Shown here one piece after another: positions 7,462-15,235 of a stretch of DNA of 42,703 nucleotides (its first letter is position 1; the number at the start of each line of letters is the position of its first letter). The stretch is from contig CADECP010000025.1 of the NCBI GenBank assembly GCA_902825875.1, forward strand, positions 1 through 42,703, written 5' to 3'. The translations under genes and the position numbers were made by a program. The notes beneath the pieces were generated by a model. It had not been told where the DNA came from. It worked only from the letters and a program-made list of their open reading frames with translations, and searched no databases. This DNA is from an uncultured Acidobacteriota bacterium (GTDB taxonomy: Bacteria; Acidobacteriota; Blastocatellia; RBC074).

Positions 7462-10083
7462 TTACTTCACGTCAGAATAATTGAGTTTGAGATAGCTGCT
7501 GGCGTCGCCGACCAAAAACAGAAATGGCCGTCCACCGACGACGGCAGCGGTTACGCCTTCGGGTTTGAATTTGGGGTTGAGCGTCATTTCATCGCGCACT
7601 TTGGCAGAGACGCTTTCGCCATCCCATTCCCACAATTTGAATTCGCTTTTTTCGACGCCTTCAGGAGCGCCGGAAATAATCAGGAAAGATTTCAGGTGCG
7701 TGTCATAAGTAATGTCGCGTATGCCCTGGCCGCCCAGCGGCAAAAAAATCACGCGCGGATTTTCGACCTGCAAATTGTCGGCGGTGAATGCTCCACGCAC
7801 GTCTGTCATTCGCAACGGAACCAAAACAGCTTGAGGGCCAATCACCGAACGAAAACCGACAATCAGCCGATTTTGCAATCTGTCCCAGGCCAGCCCTTCA
7901 ATGTTCAAACCGCCTTGCGCGCTGGGCAGATCGCTCAGGCTTTTCAGTTCGATGATTTTGCTGAGCAATACAGTCCTGAAATCGTTGATGATTTCCGCCT
8001 GTCCGCGCAGCGTTTGCGTTTGCGAATCAAAAGCGAATCGCGCGATGGCGTTATCCGATCCCCAACCGGCGTCGGACATCGAACCGATGACGTAAAAATG
8101 CGAGCCGTCGCTGGTTATGGCTTCCGGGTTTTTGATCGTCACGCCCAGCGGAATCGCTTTCGGAGCGCCGACCGGATCGCCGTCGGCATCCAGCTTCATT
8201 ACCAACACCACGCCGGGCTGACCGTCGTCCACCATCAAAACCAAATCGCTGCCGGGAACATGCGCCACGCCGGAAGCTTCGACTGCCTTGCCGGGCAACG
8301 ACGACCACGAATCCGAGCGGGTGATTTTGGCGGAAGCAGACGTGGTTGATCCGCTGCCGTTGCCGGTATTGCCAGAAGGCGCAAGCACGTATTTCGCCAC
8401 CAAAATCGTTCCTGCAATTGTGACGACTGCGCCCAAGACCTGAGCGATGATTCGGCTCAGGGCGTTGGCGCTGAAAAATCCGCCTTTGTCTTTTTCCTTT
8501 TCCTTTTTCTTTCGCTTCCTCTCGGCTTTTTCTTCATCGTCTTCGGCGGCGGTGGTGACTTTCGACGGAGGAAGCGCGCTCATGCTCGGATCGGTTCGCG
8601 GGAACGAATGGACAGGATCGGAACGCAGCGACGCGCGGCGGCGAACTTCTTCCAACGCTTCCAGCGACAATCGAGCCGTTTTGTTTTCTGTGGTTTCCGC
8701 CGGATTGCGGAATGCCAACATGACGTTGCCGAGTTGAATTTTGTCGCCGTGTTGCAGCGTGTAAGCTTCGCCGCCCTGTTGATTGCCGTTGATAAAGGTG
8801 CCGTTGCTGCTGCCCAGATCAACGATGGAATAACCGCCGTCGCGCACCAACACGATGGCGTGTGTGCTGCTGACCGTAGGATCGTTGATGACCAGTTTGT
8901 TGTGTGGGGCTTTGCCGACTTCGATCTCCGGCTGATTTAACAGGGCTTCGATTTTTTCACCCGTCGGCATGACTCCGATCAAACGAGGCGTGAAATGGTT
9001 TTCGATGTGAGCGGCAATTTCGCTGAACATCGCCAGGCGCAACGAAGCTTTTTTGCCGGTCAGACGTTCGACCTGTTCGATGGAGGATTTGTCGGTCGGG
9101 TCGGCGATGGCCAGCATCAATCGGTCGGGTTGTTGGCCGATGACCGGACAGAGGTTCCGGCTACGCAAAAAATCAACGCGAAGTTTGGCCGCCGTCACGG
9201 CGTCCACTTCCATCGTTTTCATTTCAATTGGCGCGATGTTGAAAGTGCGCCCCATCAAATCGCGCAGCCCGATTTCGCTGACCAGTTTTTCTTCGATCAA
9301 CGCGCGGCAAAGCCGTTTGGTCGCGCCGCTTCCGCGCAAACGATCCAATTCCGATTGAGCCACCAGACCGGCGCTGACCAAAGCCTGCGCCAGAGAATCT
9401 TCCGTCACCGGAACCGTTTTGGGAGTTGGCGGCGGCGTTGGCGGTGGAGGCGGGCTGTTGCCTAACAGGACGGTGCGCGGCATGGATTGGGTCGTTTCCG
9501 CTTCTTTCAATCTGAAGGTGATGGCGCAATGTCCCATCTTTATCAAATCGCCGTGATCGAGTTTGCGCGAATCGTTGACTCGGACGTCATTGACGAAAGT
9601 GCCGTTGCGGCTGCCCAGATCGCTGATCGTGAATCGGTTGTCAGCCAGGCTGATCATCGCGTGGGTTGATGACACCGAAGCATCGGGCAGAATGATGTCG
9701 TTTTGCGGAGCTTTGCCGAGTTTGGTTTCTTCGGCGTTCAAATCGCGTTCGACCACGCTGCCGTCGCGCATCAATATATGAAGTGTTGCTTCGATTTTGG
9801 GGGATTGAGTATCGTCCTTCGGAACTGTCATATTCGTTTCTGCCAAAACGTCGGGGCTGGATTGTAGAGGGATATTGCCGGAAACCGTTTGCGGAACTGC
9901 CTGCAAAGATGCGCTGTTCGGAGTCCGGTTGATTTCTTGAATGTCAGCTTGAAGAGTTCCCGACTTTGTTTGAGCCGTTAAGTCTGCCGAAAAAATCGCG
10001 CGTAAATCAGCGCCGCATTGATTACAGAACCGGCTGCCTTCGCGCGGAATTGGAAAATTGCATTGAGGGCATTCACTAATCAT
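7462..10083 (-). CDS. zinc-ribbon/FHA/MshEN/FHA membrane protein with C-terminal beta-propeller-like domain
   Basis: A protein of 873 aa from ATG 10083. A TTG at 10143 would add 20 residues, but the zinc ribbon begins right after the ATG. Domains in order: zinc ribbon (CPQC, CNQC, residues 5-23); FHA 1 (about 100-193, LGKAPQNDI, SSTHA, DLGSRNGTFVN); a region resembling the MshEN/GspE N-terminal domain (about 230-375); FHA 2 (about 380-475, VGKAPHNKL, SSTHA, DLGSSNGTFING); a Lys/Glu-rich stretch; one membrane segment (about 550-575); and a C-terminal 270-residue repeat-rich domain (EASGVAHVPGSDLVLMVDDG, NPEAITSDG, NIEGLAWD) that looks like a DUF3616/esterase-like beta-propeller. FHA domains bind phospho-Thr; MshEN domains can bind c-di-GMP. 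It may link cytoplasmic phospho-signals to an external sensor. The fusion itself is unusual. Confidence 0.88.
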   Translation of the reverse strand: MISECPQCNFPIPREGSRFCNQCGADLRAIFSADLTAQTKSGTLQADIQEINRTPNSASLQAVPQTVSGNIPLQSSPDVLAETNMTVPKDDTQSPKIEATLHILMRDGSVVERDLNAEETKLGKAPQNDIILPDASVSSTHAMISLADNRFTISDLGSRNGTFVNDVRVNDSRKLDHGDLIKMGHCAITFRLKEAETTQSMPRTVLLGNSPPPPPTPPPTPKTVPVTEDSLAQALVSAGLVAQSELDRLRGSGATKRLCRALIEEKLVSEIGLRDLMGRTFNIAPIEMKTMEVDAVTAAKLRVDFLRSRNLCPVIGQQPDRLMLAIADPTDKSSIEQVERLTGKKASLRLAMFSEIAAHIENHFTPRLIGVMPTGEKIEALLNQPEIEVGKAPHNKLVINDPTVSSTHAIVLVRDGGYSIVDLGSSNGTFINGNQQGGEAYTLQHGDKIQLGNVMLAFRNPAETTENKTARLSLEALEEVRRRASLRSDPVHSFPRTDPSMSALPPSKVTTAAEDDEEKAERKRKKKEKEKDKGGFFSANALSRIIAQVLGAVVTIAGTILVAKYVLAPSGNTGNGSGSTTSASAKITRSDSWSSLPGKAVEASGVAHVPGSDLVLMVDDGQPGVVLVMKLDADGDPVGAPKAIPLGVTIKNPEAITSDGSHFYVIGSMSDAGWGSDNAIARFAFDSQTQTLRGQAEIINDFRTVLLSKIIELKSLSDLPSAQGGLNIEGLAWDRLQNRLIVGFRSVIGPQAVLVPLRMTDVRGAFTADNLQVENPRVIFLPLGGQGIRDITYDTHLKSFLIISGAPEGVEKSEFKLWEWDGESVSAKVRDEMTLNPKFKPEGVTAAVVGGRPFLFLVGDASSYLKLNYSDVK

Positions 10084-10124
10084 GCCAACTGAGGTAACAA
10101 ACACTCGAATCGTATAAGAATGAA

Positions 10125-10140
10125 GCCGCTCAAGAGCGGC
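10125..10140. promoter_or_regulatory. 16-bp palindrome upstream of the FHA gene
   Basis: GCCGCTC-AA-GAGCGGC is a perfect 7-bp inverted repeat with a 2-nt centre, 42-57 nt upstream of the FHA protein ATG at 10083. The position fits an operator or a leader hairpin. It would fall inside the coding region if the TTG at 10143 were used, which favours the ATG. No regulator is identified. Confidence 0.4.
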
Positions 10141-10248
10141 CAAGAAGTCAACAGCCTGTCGAAAACCGAGCGGATGCTAAATCAGTTCGCGGGGTAAATC
10201 AACGAGTTTGCCGGACGGCAACACCCGGATCACGAATCACGCCGATTT

Positions 10249-11619
10249 TTACAGCAGTCCATAAAATTTCAGTTTGAATTCGTTGTTCGTCAGGCTTGGG
10301 CCATCCGGCGCGCGGCGCGCGAAGTTGATGCTTTCTGCGCTGGCCATCGGCACACCGCCGCTGACCGGTTCGGCAGAAACTGCTGCGCCGTAATGCCGGT
10401 TGGTGAAGATCGCTTTCAAACGAGGGTTTGGCGGAAAGCTCAATCCGTACCGAAGTGAAGTCAAAGGCAGTTCGCCTTGCTGAGCCGGATTGATGAATTC
10501 CAGACTGTCGTCATAAACGTTGATCTGTGATTGGCGGTCACGCGCGCTCAGGTCGCGGTGAACCAGCAAGTTGGTCAGGGCTTCGATGATCGCCGCGCGG
10601 TGATAACCGGCTCGGCTGTGAACGAACTGGCCATAAGAGTCGGCAAAAATTTCTTCGACGCTTTGCGGCGAACCGTTTTCTCGGGCTTTGCGCGATGGGC
10701 GCGCGTCCAGCAAATCCACATACCGTTTAATGAAATTCAGCGCACCATCGGCTTGTCGCAGCAAATTGCCGCTCAATCGAACCTGTTCGACGGCTGGCGA
10801 CGTTCGATCTTTTTGCGGCGAGCCACTGTATCGAGTTACTAAAATGTCTGCGCGCGGCAGTAATTTCGAAACCCGTTCGTTCAAGCCAAACAGCAACAAT
10901 CCACCGACTGTCGGCAACCAGTCGTCTTCGATTTTGACGGCCAATCCCATTTCGCGCAGCACGGCATCGTTCGGATAACCTTTGCTCGTTTCTCCCCAAT
11001 AGCCGGGATTGACCGCTCGGACGTAACTCCACAGCAACGATTCATCAATGTCTGTTTCGATGTTGGATTGAAACACCGGGACTTGCTCAAACCCTGTTCG
11101 ATGCAATTCGTGATAGATGCGGGACAGTTCTTCGCGCGAAGCTTCGCGTTTAATCGCGCCTTCGCGCAGGTAAAAACGGTCGTCCAGCGTGCGATGAGGC
11201 CGGTCAGCGGCGTCAATTTCCAGCACTACCACACGGCGTCCGCTGTCGAACGCGACTTTGTTGATGTACGGAAGCACCGGCGGCTGAATCTGGTTGGCGC
11301 AGATGTCGCGCAACTGTTCTTCGACATCTTCGGGGTTTTCAACGCCTTCGATTCGCAATTGATCGTTGACGCCGAAAATGATCGCTCCGCCAGCAGTGTT
11401 GGCCAGAGCGATGATTTCCGCCGTGATTTTTTCGGCGTTGCTGTATCGGACTTTGAGTTCCAGGAAGGTGTCTTCGCCGCCGCGCAACAGTCGAACGAGT
11501 TCAGTACGAGACGTCGTTTGTGCAGGAACGTCAACTTGATAGGCGTGGTAGCCAGCCGCTCCGGCATAACCCGAATGCTGGCGAGGTCTCTGGCTGTGGT
11601 TGTGACGTTTGCGAGACAT
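10249..11619 (-). CDS. AlbA/Schlafen-like ATP-binding protein
   Basis: About 456 aa from ATG 11619; a GTG at 11634 adds five residues. The N-terminal 30 residues are basic and low-complexity. Residues about 40-160 form an AlbA_2 (Schlafen-like) domain, with FLELKVRYSNAEKITAEII, ANTAGGAIIFGVNDQ and FYLREGAIKREASREEL. The rest matches the ATP-binding C-terminal region usual in this family, including IIEALTNLLVHRDLSARDRQ. Members are putative DNA-binding regulators or ATPases, often near mobile DNA; the target is unknown. The start region overlaps an interspersed repeat (11624-11651), so the exact N-terminus is doubtful. It lies downstream of tatA on the same strand. Confidence 0.83.
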   Translation of the reverse strand: MSRKRHNHSQRPRQHSGYAGAAGYHAYQVDVPAQTTSRTELVRLLRGGEDTFLELKVRYSNAEKITAEIIALANTAGGAIIFGVNDQLRIEGVENPEDVEEQLRDICANQIQPPVLPYINKVAFDSGRRVVVLEIDAADRPHRTLDDRFYLREGAIKREASREELSRIYHELHRTGFEQVPVFQSNIETDIDESLLWSYVRAVNPGYWGETSKGYPNDAVLREMGLAVKIEDDWLPTVGGLLLFGLNERVSKLLPRADILVTRYSGSPQKDRTSPAVEQVRLSGNLLRQADGALNFIKRYVDLLDARPSRKARENGSPQSVEEIFADSYGQFVHSRAGYHRAAIIEALTNLLVHRDLSARDRQSQINVYDDSLEFINPAQQGELPLTSLRYGLSFPPNPRLKAIFTNRHYGAAVSAEPVSGGVPMASAESINFARRAPDGPSLTNNEFKLKFYGLL

Positions 11620-11623
11620 CTCG

Positions 11624-11651
11624 GTGGGTAGCACGAGCTTGGTACAAGCTC
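11624..11651. repeat. short interspersed repeat with hairpin
   Basis: GAGCTTG-GTA-CAAGCTC forms a perfect 7-bp stem at 11635-11651, next to GGTGGGTAGCAC at 11624-11634. It overlaps the upstream edge of the AlbA gene, and the GTG start alternative lies within it. Confidence 0.5.
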
Positions 11652-11771
11652 AAATTGACGGGGTGCGTGACCGCCGGAATCAGGAAACGAATGCACGGCG
11701 AAGCGGCAAAATTGAATTGATCGAGAGTAAAGCTCGCCAGAAATAATCCGGCTGCACTTGAACCGACTCTA

Positions 11772-11951
11772 TCAGGCGCTTTTCGGGGTATCTTTCTTTT
11801 CTTCTTCGGCATCGCCAGTGGCAACGCCTTGTTTGAAGCTGCGAATGCTTTCGCCCAGACCTTTGGCCAGCGAAGGCAATTTTTTGCCACCAAAAAGCAG
11901 CAGAACGATGATCAAAATGATGATCATTTCAGGATAACCAAGTCCAAACAT
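11772..11951 (-). CDS. tatA: Sec-independent protein translocase subunit TatA/TatE
   Basis: A protein of 59 aa, MFGLGYPEMIIILIIVLLLF onward, followed by GGKKLPSLAKGLGESIRSFK. This is the standard TatA/E plan: a short N-terminal membrane helix, the F-G hinge and the amphipathic KLPxLAKGLGxxIRxF helix, then a charged tail. The ATG at 11951 is chosen because AAGGAGAT lies upstream and the conserved protein starts there; the open frame extends further upstream without family similarity. TatA forms the pore through which folded twin-arginine proteins cross the membrane. No tatB or tatC is adjacent. TatE and TatB paralogues cannot be fully excluded. Confidence 0.93.
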   Translation of the reverse strand: MFGLGYPEMIIILIIVLLLFGGKKLPSLAKGLGESIRSFKQGVATGDAEEEKKDTPKSA

Positions 11952-12123
11952 AATAAAAAAATCTCCTTGTTTGTGATGGCAGGCATTGTAGCGGCGCGTG
12001 ACGAACAGTGTCAATTAACGTAACTTTTAAGAGTTTTCGGCGGCGCCTTTAGCGACTCTGTGAGCATTCTGCGCCGGCTGCCGAGTTCGGAAAATGATGA
12101 TTCGGCAAAACTTGTGCGGCTTG

Positions 12124-12152
12124 TTGACAGACCCAGACTCTGTCAGTAGTAT
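12124..12152 (+). promoter_or_regulatory. sigma-70-type promoter of tRNA-Phe
   Basis: A perfect TTGACA -35 (12124-12129), a 17-nt spacer and a TAGTAT -10 (12147-12152) lie 15 nt upstream of the first tRNA base, placing the transcription start near 12159. Confidence 0.7.
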
Positions 12153-12167
12153 GCGCCTTCGTTTTTT

Positions 12168-12243
<76 letters not shown>

Positions 12244-12292
12244 ATCTTTTCAGTGATTTACAAGCGGCCAGTGCTTTCAAGTGCTGGCCGTT

Positions 12293-12312
12293 GCCACAAA
12301 TAACGCCACAAA
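12293..12312 (+). promoter_or_regulatory. putative integrase arm-type sites, left end
   Basis: Two direct copies of GCCACAAA start 12 nt apart (12293 and 12305), 53 nt inside the left att repeat. An identical pair with the same 12-nt spacing and orientation lies near the right end, as expected of arm-type binding sites for the integrase N-terminal domain. Confidence 0.65.
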
Positions 12313-12325
12313 CGAATTTTCGAGC

Positions 12326-12356
12326 AATGGGCGAGCGGCTATGCTGTTCGCCCATT
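12326..12356 (+). terminator. hairpin after tRNA-Phe, element side
   Basis: AATGGGCGAGC pairs with GTTCGCCCATT (11 bp, one G-U) around a 9-nt loop. No strong T-run follows, so terminator activity is uncertain. The stem resembles the chromosomal hairpin at 25489-25520, and a weaker 7-bp stem (CGGCCAG/CTGGCCG) precedes it at 12265-12290. Confidence 0.45.
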
Positions 12357-12419
12357 TGTCCGTTTCTCCCCTCTAGTTTTCCCGCTTTGATCCTCATCAT
12401 TTTCTGATTCACACATTCA

Positions 12420-12719
12420 TCATTTCTTTTTTGCGTTTTTCATTCCTGCTTTCGCTGCACGTTGTTTCGTCGGCTTCTTTATCGCTTCTTCAGTCGGCGA
12501 CGCGACCGCCTGTTGATCGTCACCGGTATTCTTCGACGGCCTGCCCGGCTTGCGGTCGGCGACAAGCGTAAGGTCAGACTCGCGGATTAAGTGATCGCGT
12601 CCAAATTGTTGCGATGGCAACCGGCCATCGTGAATCAGAGCCTGAACGCGCCGAACGCTCACGCCTAACCGCTCAGCCACTTGCGGAGTTGTCAGTAAGA
12701 TTTCATCAGCCATAGTCAT
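12420..12719 (-). CDS. excisionase-like helix-turn-helix protein
   Basis: A protein of 99 aa. Residues 7-55 form a MerR/excisionase-type winged HTH (LTTPQVAERLGVSVRRVQAL, then IHDGRLPSQQFGRDHLIRESDL). The tail is basic and Lys/Ala-rich (TKQRAAKAGMKNAKKK), apt for nonspecific DNA contact. GAGG lies 8 nt before ATG 12719; an ATG at 12713 is less well placed. It is transcribed away from the plus-strand module across a dyad-symmetric control region (12739-12788), so it may be the regulator or directionality factor of the element. It could be either an excisionase or a transcription regulator. Confidence 0.82.
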   Translation of the reverse strand: MTMADEILLTTPQVAERLGVSVRRVQALIHDGRLPSQQFGRDHLIRESDLTLVADRKPGRPSKNTGDDQQAVASPTEEAIKKPTKQRAAKAGMKNAKKK

Positions 12720-12738
12720 TTTATAGCCTCAAAGAAAA

Positions 12739-12788
12739 TATACGTCAAGCGAATAATTCCCTTGATTATTCTATTCGTTAGGCGTATA
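12739..12788. promoter_or_regulatory. dyad-symmetric operator candidate in divergent control region
   Basis: TATACGTCAAGCGAATA (12739-12755) and the reverse complement of 12772-12788, TATACGCCTAACGAATA, agree at 14 of 17 positions. The two arms are separated by 16 nt and sit between divergent start codons at 12719 and 12833. This geometry fits a dimeric repressor or HTH regulator acting on both directions; the adjacent HTH protein is the natural candidate. Confidence 0.6.
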
Positions 12789-12832
12789 GTTTGCCCTGTC
12801 AGTTGATAAACAGATCGAAAGGGGCACACGCA

Positions 12833-13231
12833 ATGCAAACATCAACCGCAATCATCATTCACGAATCGGCGCGCGGCTATCGAGTTCACACGCCTTTCAA
12901 GCATTCTGAGTTTGTCGCGGCCTTCAAGCGCACGGTTGGCGGTCGCTGGTATGCCGAAAGCGGCGAATGGTTCATTCCGGCTGACAAGCTGGAATGGACG
13001 ATTGAACTTCTCGGCCACTGGTTCAAGCTGCCCGTTTTGATCGAACGCGCCGCGCCGGTCGTCACCGAAACCAATGAGCGCGAAGCCCTCATTGCCCGGA
13101 TCAACGCCGCGTGGTCTGGCAAGTATTCAAGCTTAGCCATTGCCCTGGGCTTAACAAAACGATTTGGCGTCAATCATCTGTCAATGCTCGCCACTCACGA
13201 TTTAAGAGCGATTATTTCCGTGCTCAAGTAA
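12833..13231 (+). CDS. small protein with HARP-like domain
   Basis: A protein of 132 aa starting at ATG 12833 behind AAAGGGG; the open frame extends upstream without a better site. Residues 10-60 (GYRVHTPFKHSEFVAAFKR, then GGRWYAESGEWFIPADKLEW) have the pattern of a HARP-type domain: two beta strands around a helix, with RWY and EWFIP. Such domains occur in DNA-annealing helicases and as short proteins of phages and plasmids. The C-terminal part (SSLAIALGLTKRFGVNHLSML) may be a small helical domain. It is first in the element's plus-strand operon, directly behind the divergent operator. A role in nucleic acid binding is inferred. Confidence 0.78.
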   Translation: MQTSTAIIIHESARGYRVHTPFKHSEFVAAFKRTVGGRWYAESGEWFIPADKLEWTIELLGHWFKLPVLIERAAPVVTETNEREALIARINAAWSGKYSSLAIALGLTKRFGVNHLSMLATHDLRAIISVLK

Positions 13232-13311
13232 CGCGGCGGTAATGCCGACGGCGGAGAGTGCCCGTCCATCGCCGGTTTCGATTCAACCCAACAACAAAGA
13301 AAGGAAACGAT

Positions 13312-13632
13312 ATGTCAGAAGCATCATCATCACAGATTCAACCCGCGCCGGTTGGCACACGCGCCGCGCGCTTCATCATCACCGCTGAACTTGACGGCTT
13401 CCCTATTGTGGCTGAAGTCGAAGGCAAGGCGGACGGCTTGAAAGCGATAGTTGAACGAATGAAGGCTATCGGCGCAGTCCCGCCGCAAAAAGCGGCTGTG
13501 ACCGATGCAAAGCCAAACGGCGCGCCTGTCTGCCCTGTTCATCACGCGCAGATGAAAGCCAGCCGCAAGCCGGGCAAATTCTATTGCGCGAAGAAAGCCG
13601 ATGATGGTGAGTATTGCCGCGAAACTGCTTGA
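13312..13632 (+). CDS. small zinc-ribbon protein
   Basis: A protein of 106 aa from ATG 13312, with AAAGGAAA upstream. The N-terminal half has a beta-rich stretch (ARFIITAELDGFPIVAEVEG) followed by a helix (DGLKAIVERMKAIGAV). The C-terminus is a short zinc ribbon, CPVHHAQMK then FYCAKK and EYCRE, spaced C-x2-H-x15-C-x8-C. Similar tiny C-terminal fingers are typical of phage and plasmid single-strand DNA-associated proteins. No enzyme motif is present. It is second gene of the plus-strand module, with a hairpin between it and the next gene. Confidence 0.8.
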   Translation: MSEASSSQIQPAPVGTRAARFIITAELDGFPIVAEVEGKADGLKAIVERMKAIGAVPPQKAAVTDAKPNGAPVCPVHHAQMKASRKPGKFYCAKKADDGEYCRETA

Positions 13633-13656
13633 AACAATTTCTGCTCAAAACGCGAA

Positions 13657-13688
13657 GGGCTTGCGAAAGCGTCAACTCTCGCAAGCCC
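13657..13688 (+). promoter_or_regulatory. intercistronic hairpin
   Basis: GGGCTTGCGA pairs perfectly with TCGCAAGCCC (10 bp, 12-nt loop) in the 137-nt gap between two plus-strand genes. No T-run follows, so it more likely tunes mRNA stability or attenuates transcription than ends it. Confidence 0.5.
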
Positions 13689-13769
13689 GGACAACCATCA
13701 ACACAGAAGTGCTGACAGTCGCTCACACAGCAAGGTTAGCACTTCCCTACCTTTGGGAGAAAGCAACCA

Positions 13770-14585
13770 ATGAAAGATTTCGACAAATACCTTTCGCGTT
13801 CAAAACGCATCAGCGATTCAGTTGAGAAATCCGGCAACGGCCTGGGAATGGTTATCAGTTGGCTGATGATTCTGGTTGGCGTGGTCGTCACTGCGATTCA
13901 GACTCACAGCCTTTCTTACAACGGGATGAAAGGCTCAAAGCTTTATGCCGACTGGCTTGACGTGGCTTCGTGGTTGCCTGTGATCTTACTTGAAGGAACG
14001 GCCATCGGATTGACGCTTGGCCGTCTCTACTTTTTCAAGGGAAGCGAGCAACGGCGGCTTGGCTTCGTTGCCTCGTTCGCTGTCTGGGGAGTTCTGGCCA
14101 TCAACACGCTGGCGCAATTCGCCATCGGATATTCTGACGGCGGTTTGGTTGGTTCGCCGGAATTGCCCGCGCCGCTACTCTTTTACGTGCGTTACGTCTT
14201 GCCGCTTTCAATCGTCGCCGTTCCCTACCTCTGGAAATGGCTGTTAGACCTTCACCCGGACTCTCAAGAGCGCATTGCCACGCTTGAAGCCGAATCCGAA
14301 TACAACGCGCAATGGCGGGACATTCAGCGCGAACAACGAGACCAGATCATCAACGCTTACCGCGAAGCGCAGACTTCGCCGGAAGTGAAAAACGCCGTCA
14401 ATCGGATGGTCAGCAAAGCCGCGATTGACCGCGCGGCGCAGATCGTCGGACAGATTGACAGCCACGACGTTGAAGAGTCGCGCCAGAAAATCGCCGAAGA
14501 TGAAGCTTTGCTTTCAGGCGAACAACAAAAGCCGCGCGTGGTATGGCAAGGCGGAAAGATTGTCGAGAACACACGCCCAAACTGA
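13770..14585 (+). CDS. membrane protein with C-terminal cytoplasmic helical domain
   Basis: A protein of 271 aa, with GGGAGAAAG 7 nt before the ATG. About four membrane segments are visible: 27-45 (MVISWLMILVGVVVTAI), 68-88 (LPVILLEGTAIGLTLGRLYF), 97-120 (LGFVASFAVWGVLAINTLAQF) and 136-160 (LLFYVRYVLPLSIVAVPYLWKW). The remaining 110 residues are charged and helical (EREQRDQIINAYREAQTSPE and following), probably coiled coil. No catalytic motif is recognised. It is the largest product of the element's plus-strand module. It overlaps the next gene by 43 nt in a different frame. A membrane-linked function in element maintenance or host interaction is possible but unproven. Confidence 0.8.
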   Translation: MKDFDKYLSRSKRISDSVEKSGNGLGMVISWLMILVGVVVTAIQTHSLSYNGMKGSKLYADWLDVASWLPVILLEGTAIGLTLGRLYFFKGSEQRRLGFVASFAVWGVLAINTLAQFAIGYSDGGLVGSPELPAPLLFYVRYVLPLSIVAVPYLWKWLLDLHPDSQERIATLEAESEYNAQWRDIQREQRDQIINAYREAQTSPEVKNAVNRMVSKAAIDRAAQIVGQIDSHDVEESRQKIAEDEALLSGEQQKPRVVWQGGKIVENTRPN

Positions 14586-15130
14586 TAGGCGCGCCGGTTG
14601 AGAATGCCCCGCCGCCAACGGTTGCTCCGCCGTTGGCCGGTTCATCGGCGCGCGTTGAAACAAACAGACCAAAGGCAGATTTCAGGCTTGAAGAAACAAC
14701 CGAAAAGCCGGGCTTGGGGAGTATCCCCGAAGCGCCCAAAACAACGCATAAAAAAGCGAGTCTGGGGAGTATCCCCCGAAAAGCCGAAAAGCCTGAAAAC
14801 GGAATGAGTAAAGCCGGAAAGTTGCCGGTCGCAAAATCGCGCGGCAATCAGGAAAGCTGGACGGTTGCGGCTGACGCTCAAACCTCGTTCCGAATCCGGC
14901 TGACCGAAAGCGGCTTCGGCGTGGTTTTGCGCTGGCGCGAACCGGACGGCAAACGACCTGAGCGTTATTGCTGTTACTTGTCGAAAAGCGAATGGGCAAA
15001 GGCGAAGAAGGGAAGCCTTGCTGACTTTGCCCGGCTCGTTGCTATAAAGATCGAACAACGCAAAACATCAGGCGAAGCCGACAACAGCAAGCTTGATGGA
15101 CTACTGAAACGTGTCCGGGCCTTTGAGTAG
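14543..15130 (+). CDS. Pro/Lys-rich protein with conserved C-terminal beta domain
   Basis: A protein of 195 aa if the ATG at 14543 is used, overlapping the preceding membrane protein gene by 43 nt; a later TTG near 14629 is possible. Residues 15-105 are Pro/Lys-rich and disordered, containing two LGSIP units encoded by near-palindromes (14716-14728 and 14764-14776). Residues 106-190 look folded: SWTVAADAQTSFRIRLTE, GVVLRWREPDG, YCCYLSKSEWAKAKKGSLAD. No family is recognised. It is last in the plus-strand module and is followed by a terminator-like hairpin. Confidence 0.65.
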   Translation: MARRKDCREHTPKLIGAPVENAPPPTVAPPLAGSSARVETNRPKADFRLEETTEKPGLGSIPEAPKTTHKKASLGSIPRKAEKPENGMSKAGKLPVAKSRGNQESWTVAADAQTSFRIRLTESGFGVVLRWREPDGKRPERYCCYLSKSEWAKAKKGSLADFARLVAIKIEQRKTSGEADNSKLDGLLKRVRAFE

Positions 15131-15151
15131 AGAAGGGAAGCCACTAACAAG

Positions 15152-15186
15152 AAAGCCGCCCAGGTCATCACGACTTGAGCGGTTTT
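15152..15186 (+). terminator. terminator-like hairpin ending the plus-strand module
   Basis: AAAGCCGC pairs with GCGGTTTT (one G-U), with an inner stem CAGGTC/GACTTG, and a T-run follows on the plus strand. It lies 21 nt after the stop at 15130, between convergent operons. Confidence 0.7.
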
Positions 15187-15235
15187 CGTTTTCAAACTTC
15201 TGAGCGGCAATCTACCAGCAATAGGCCGAAAATGA

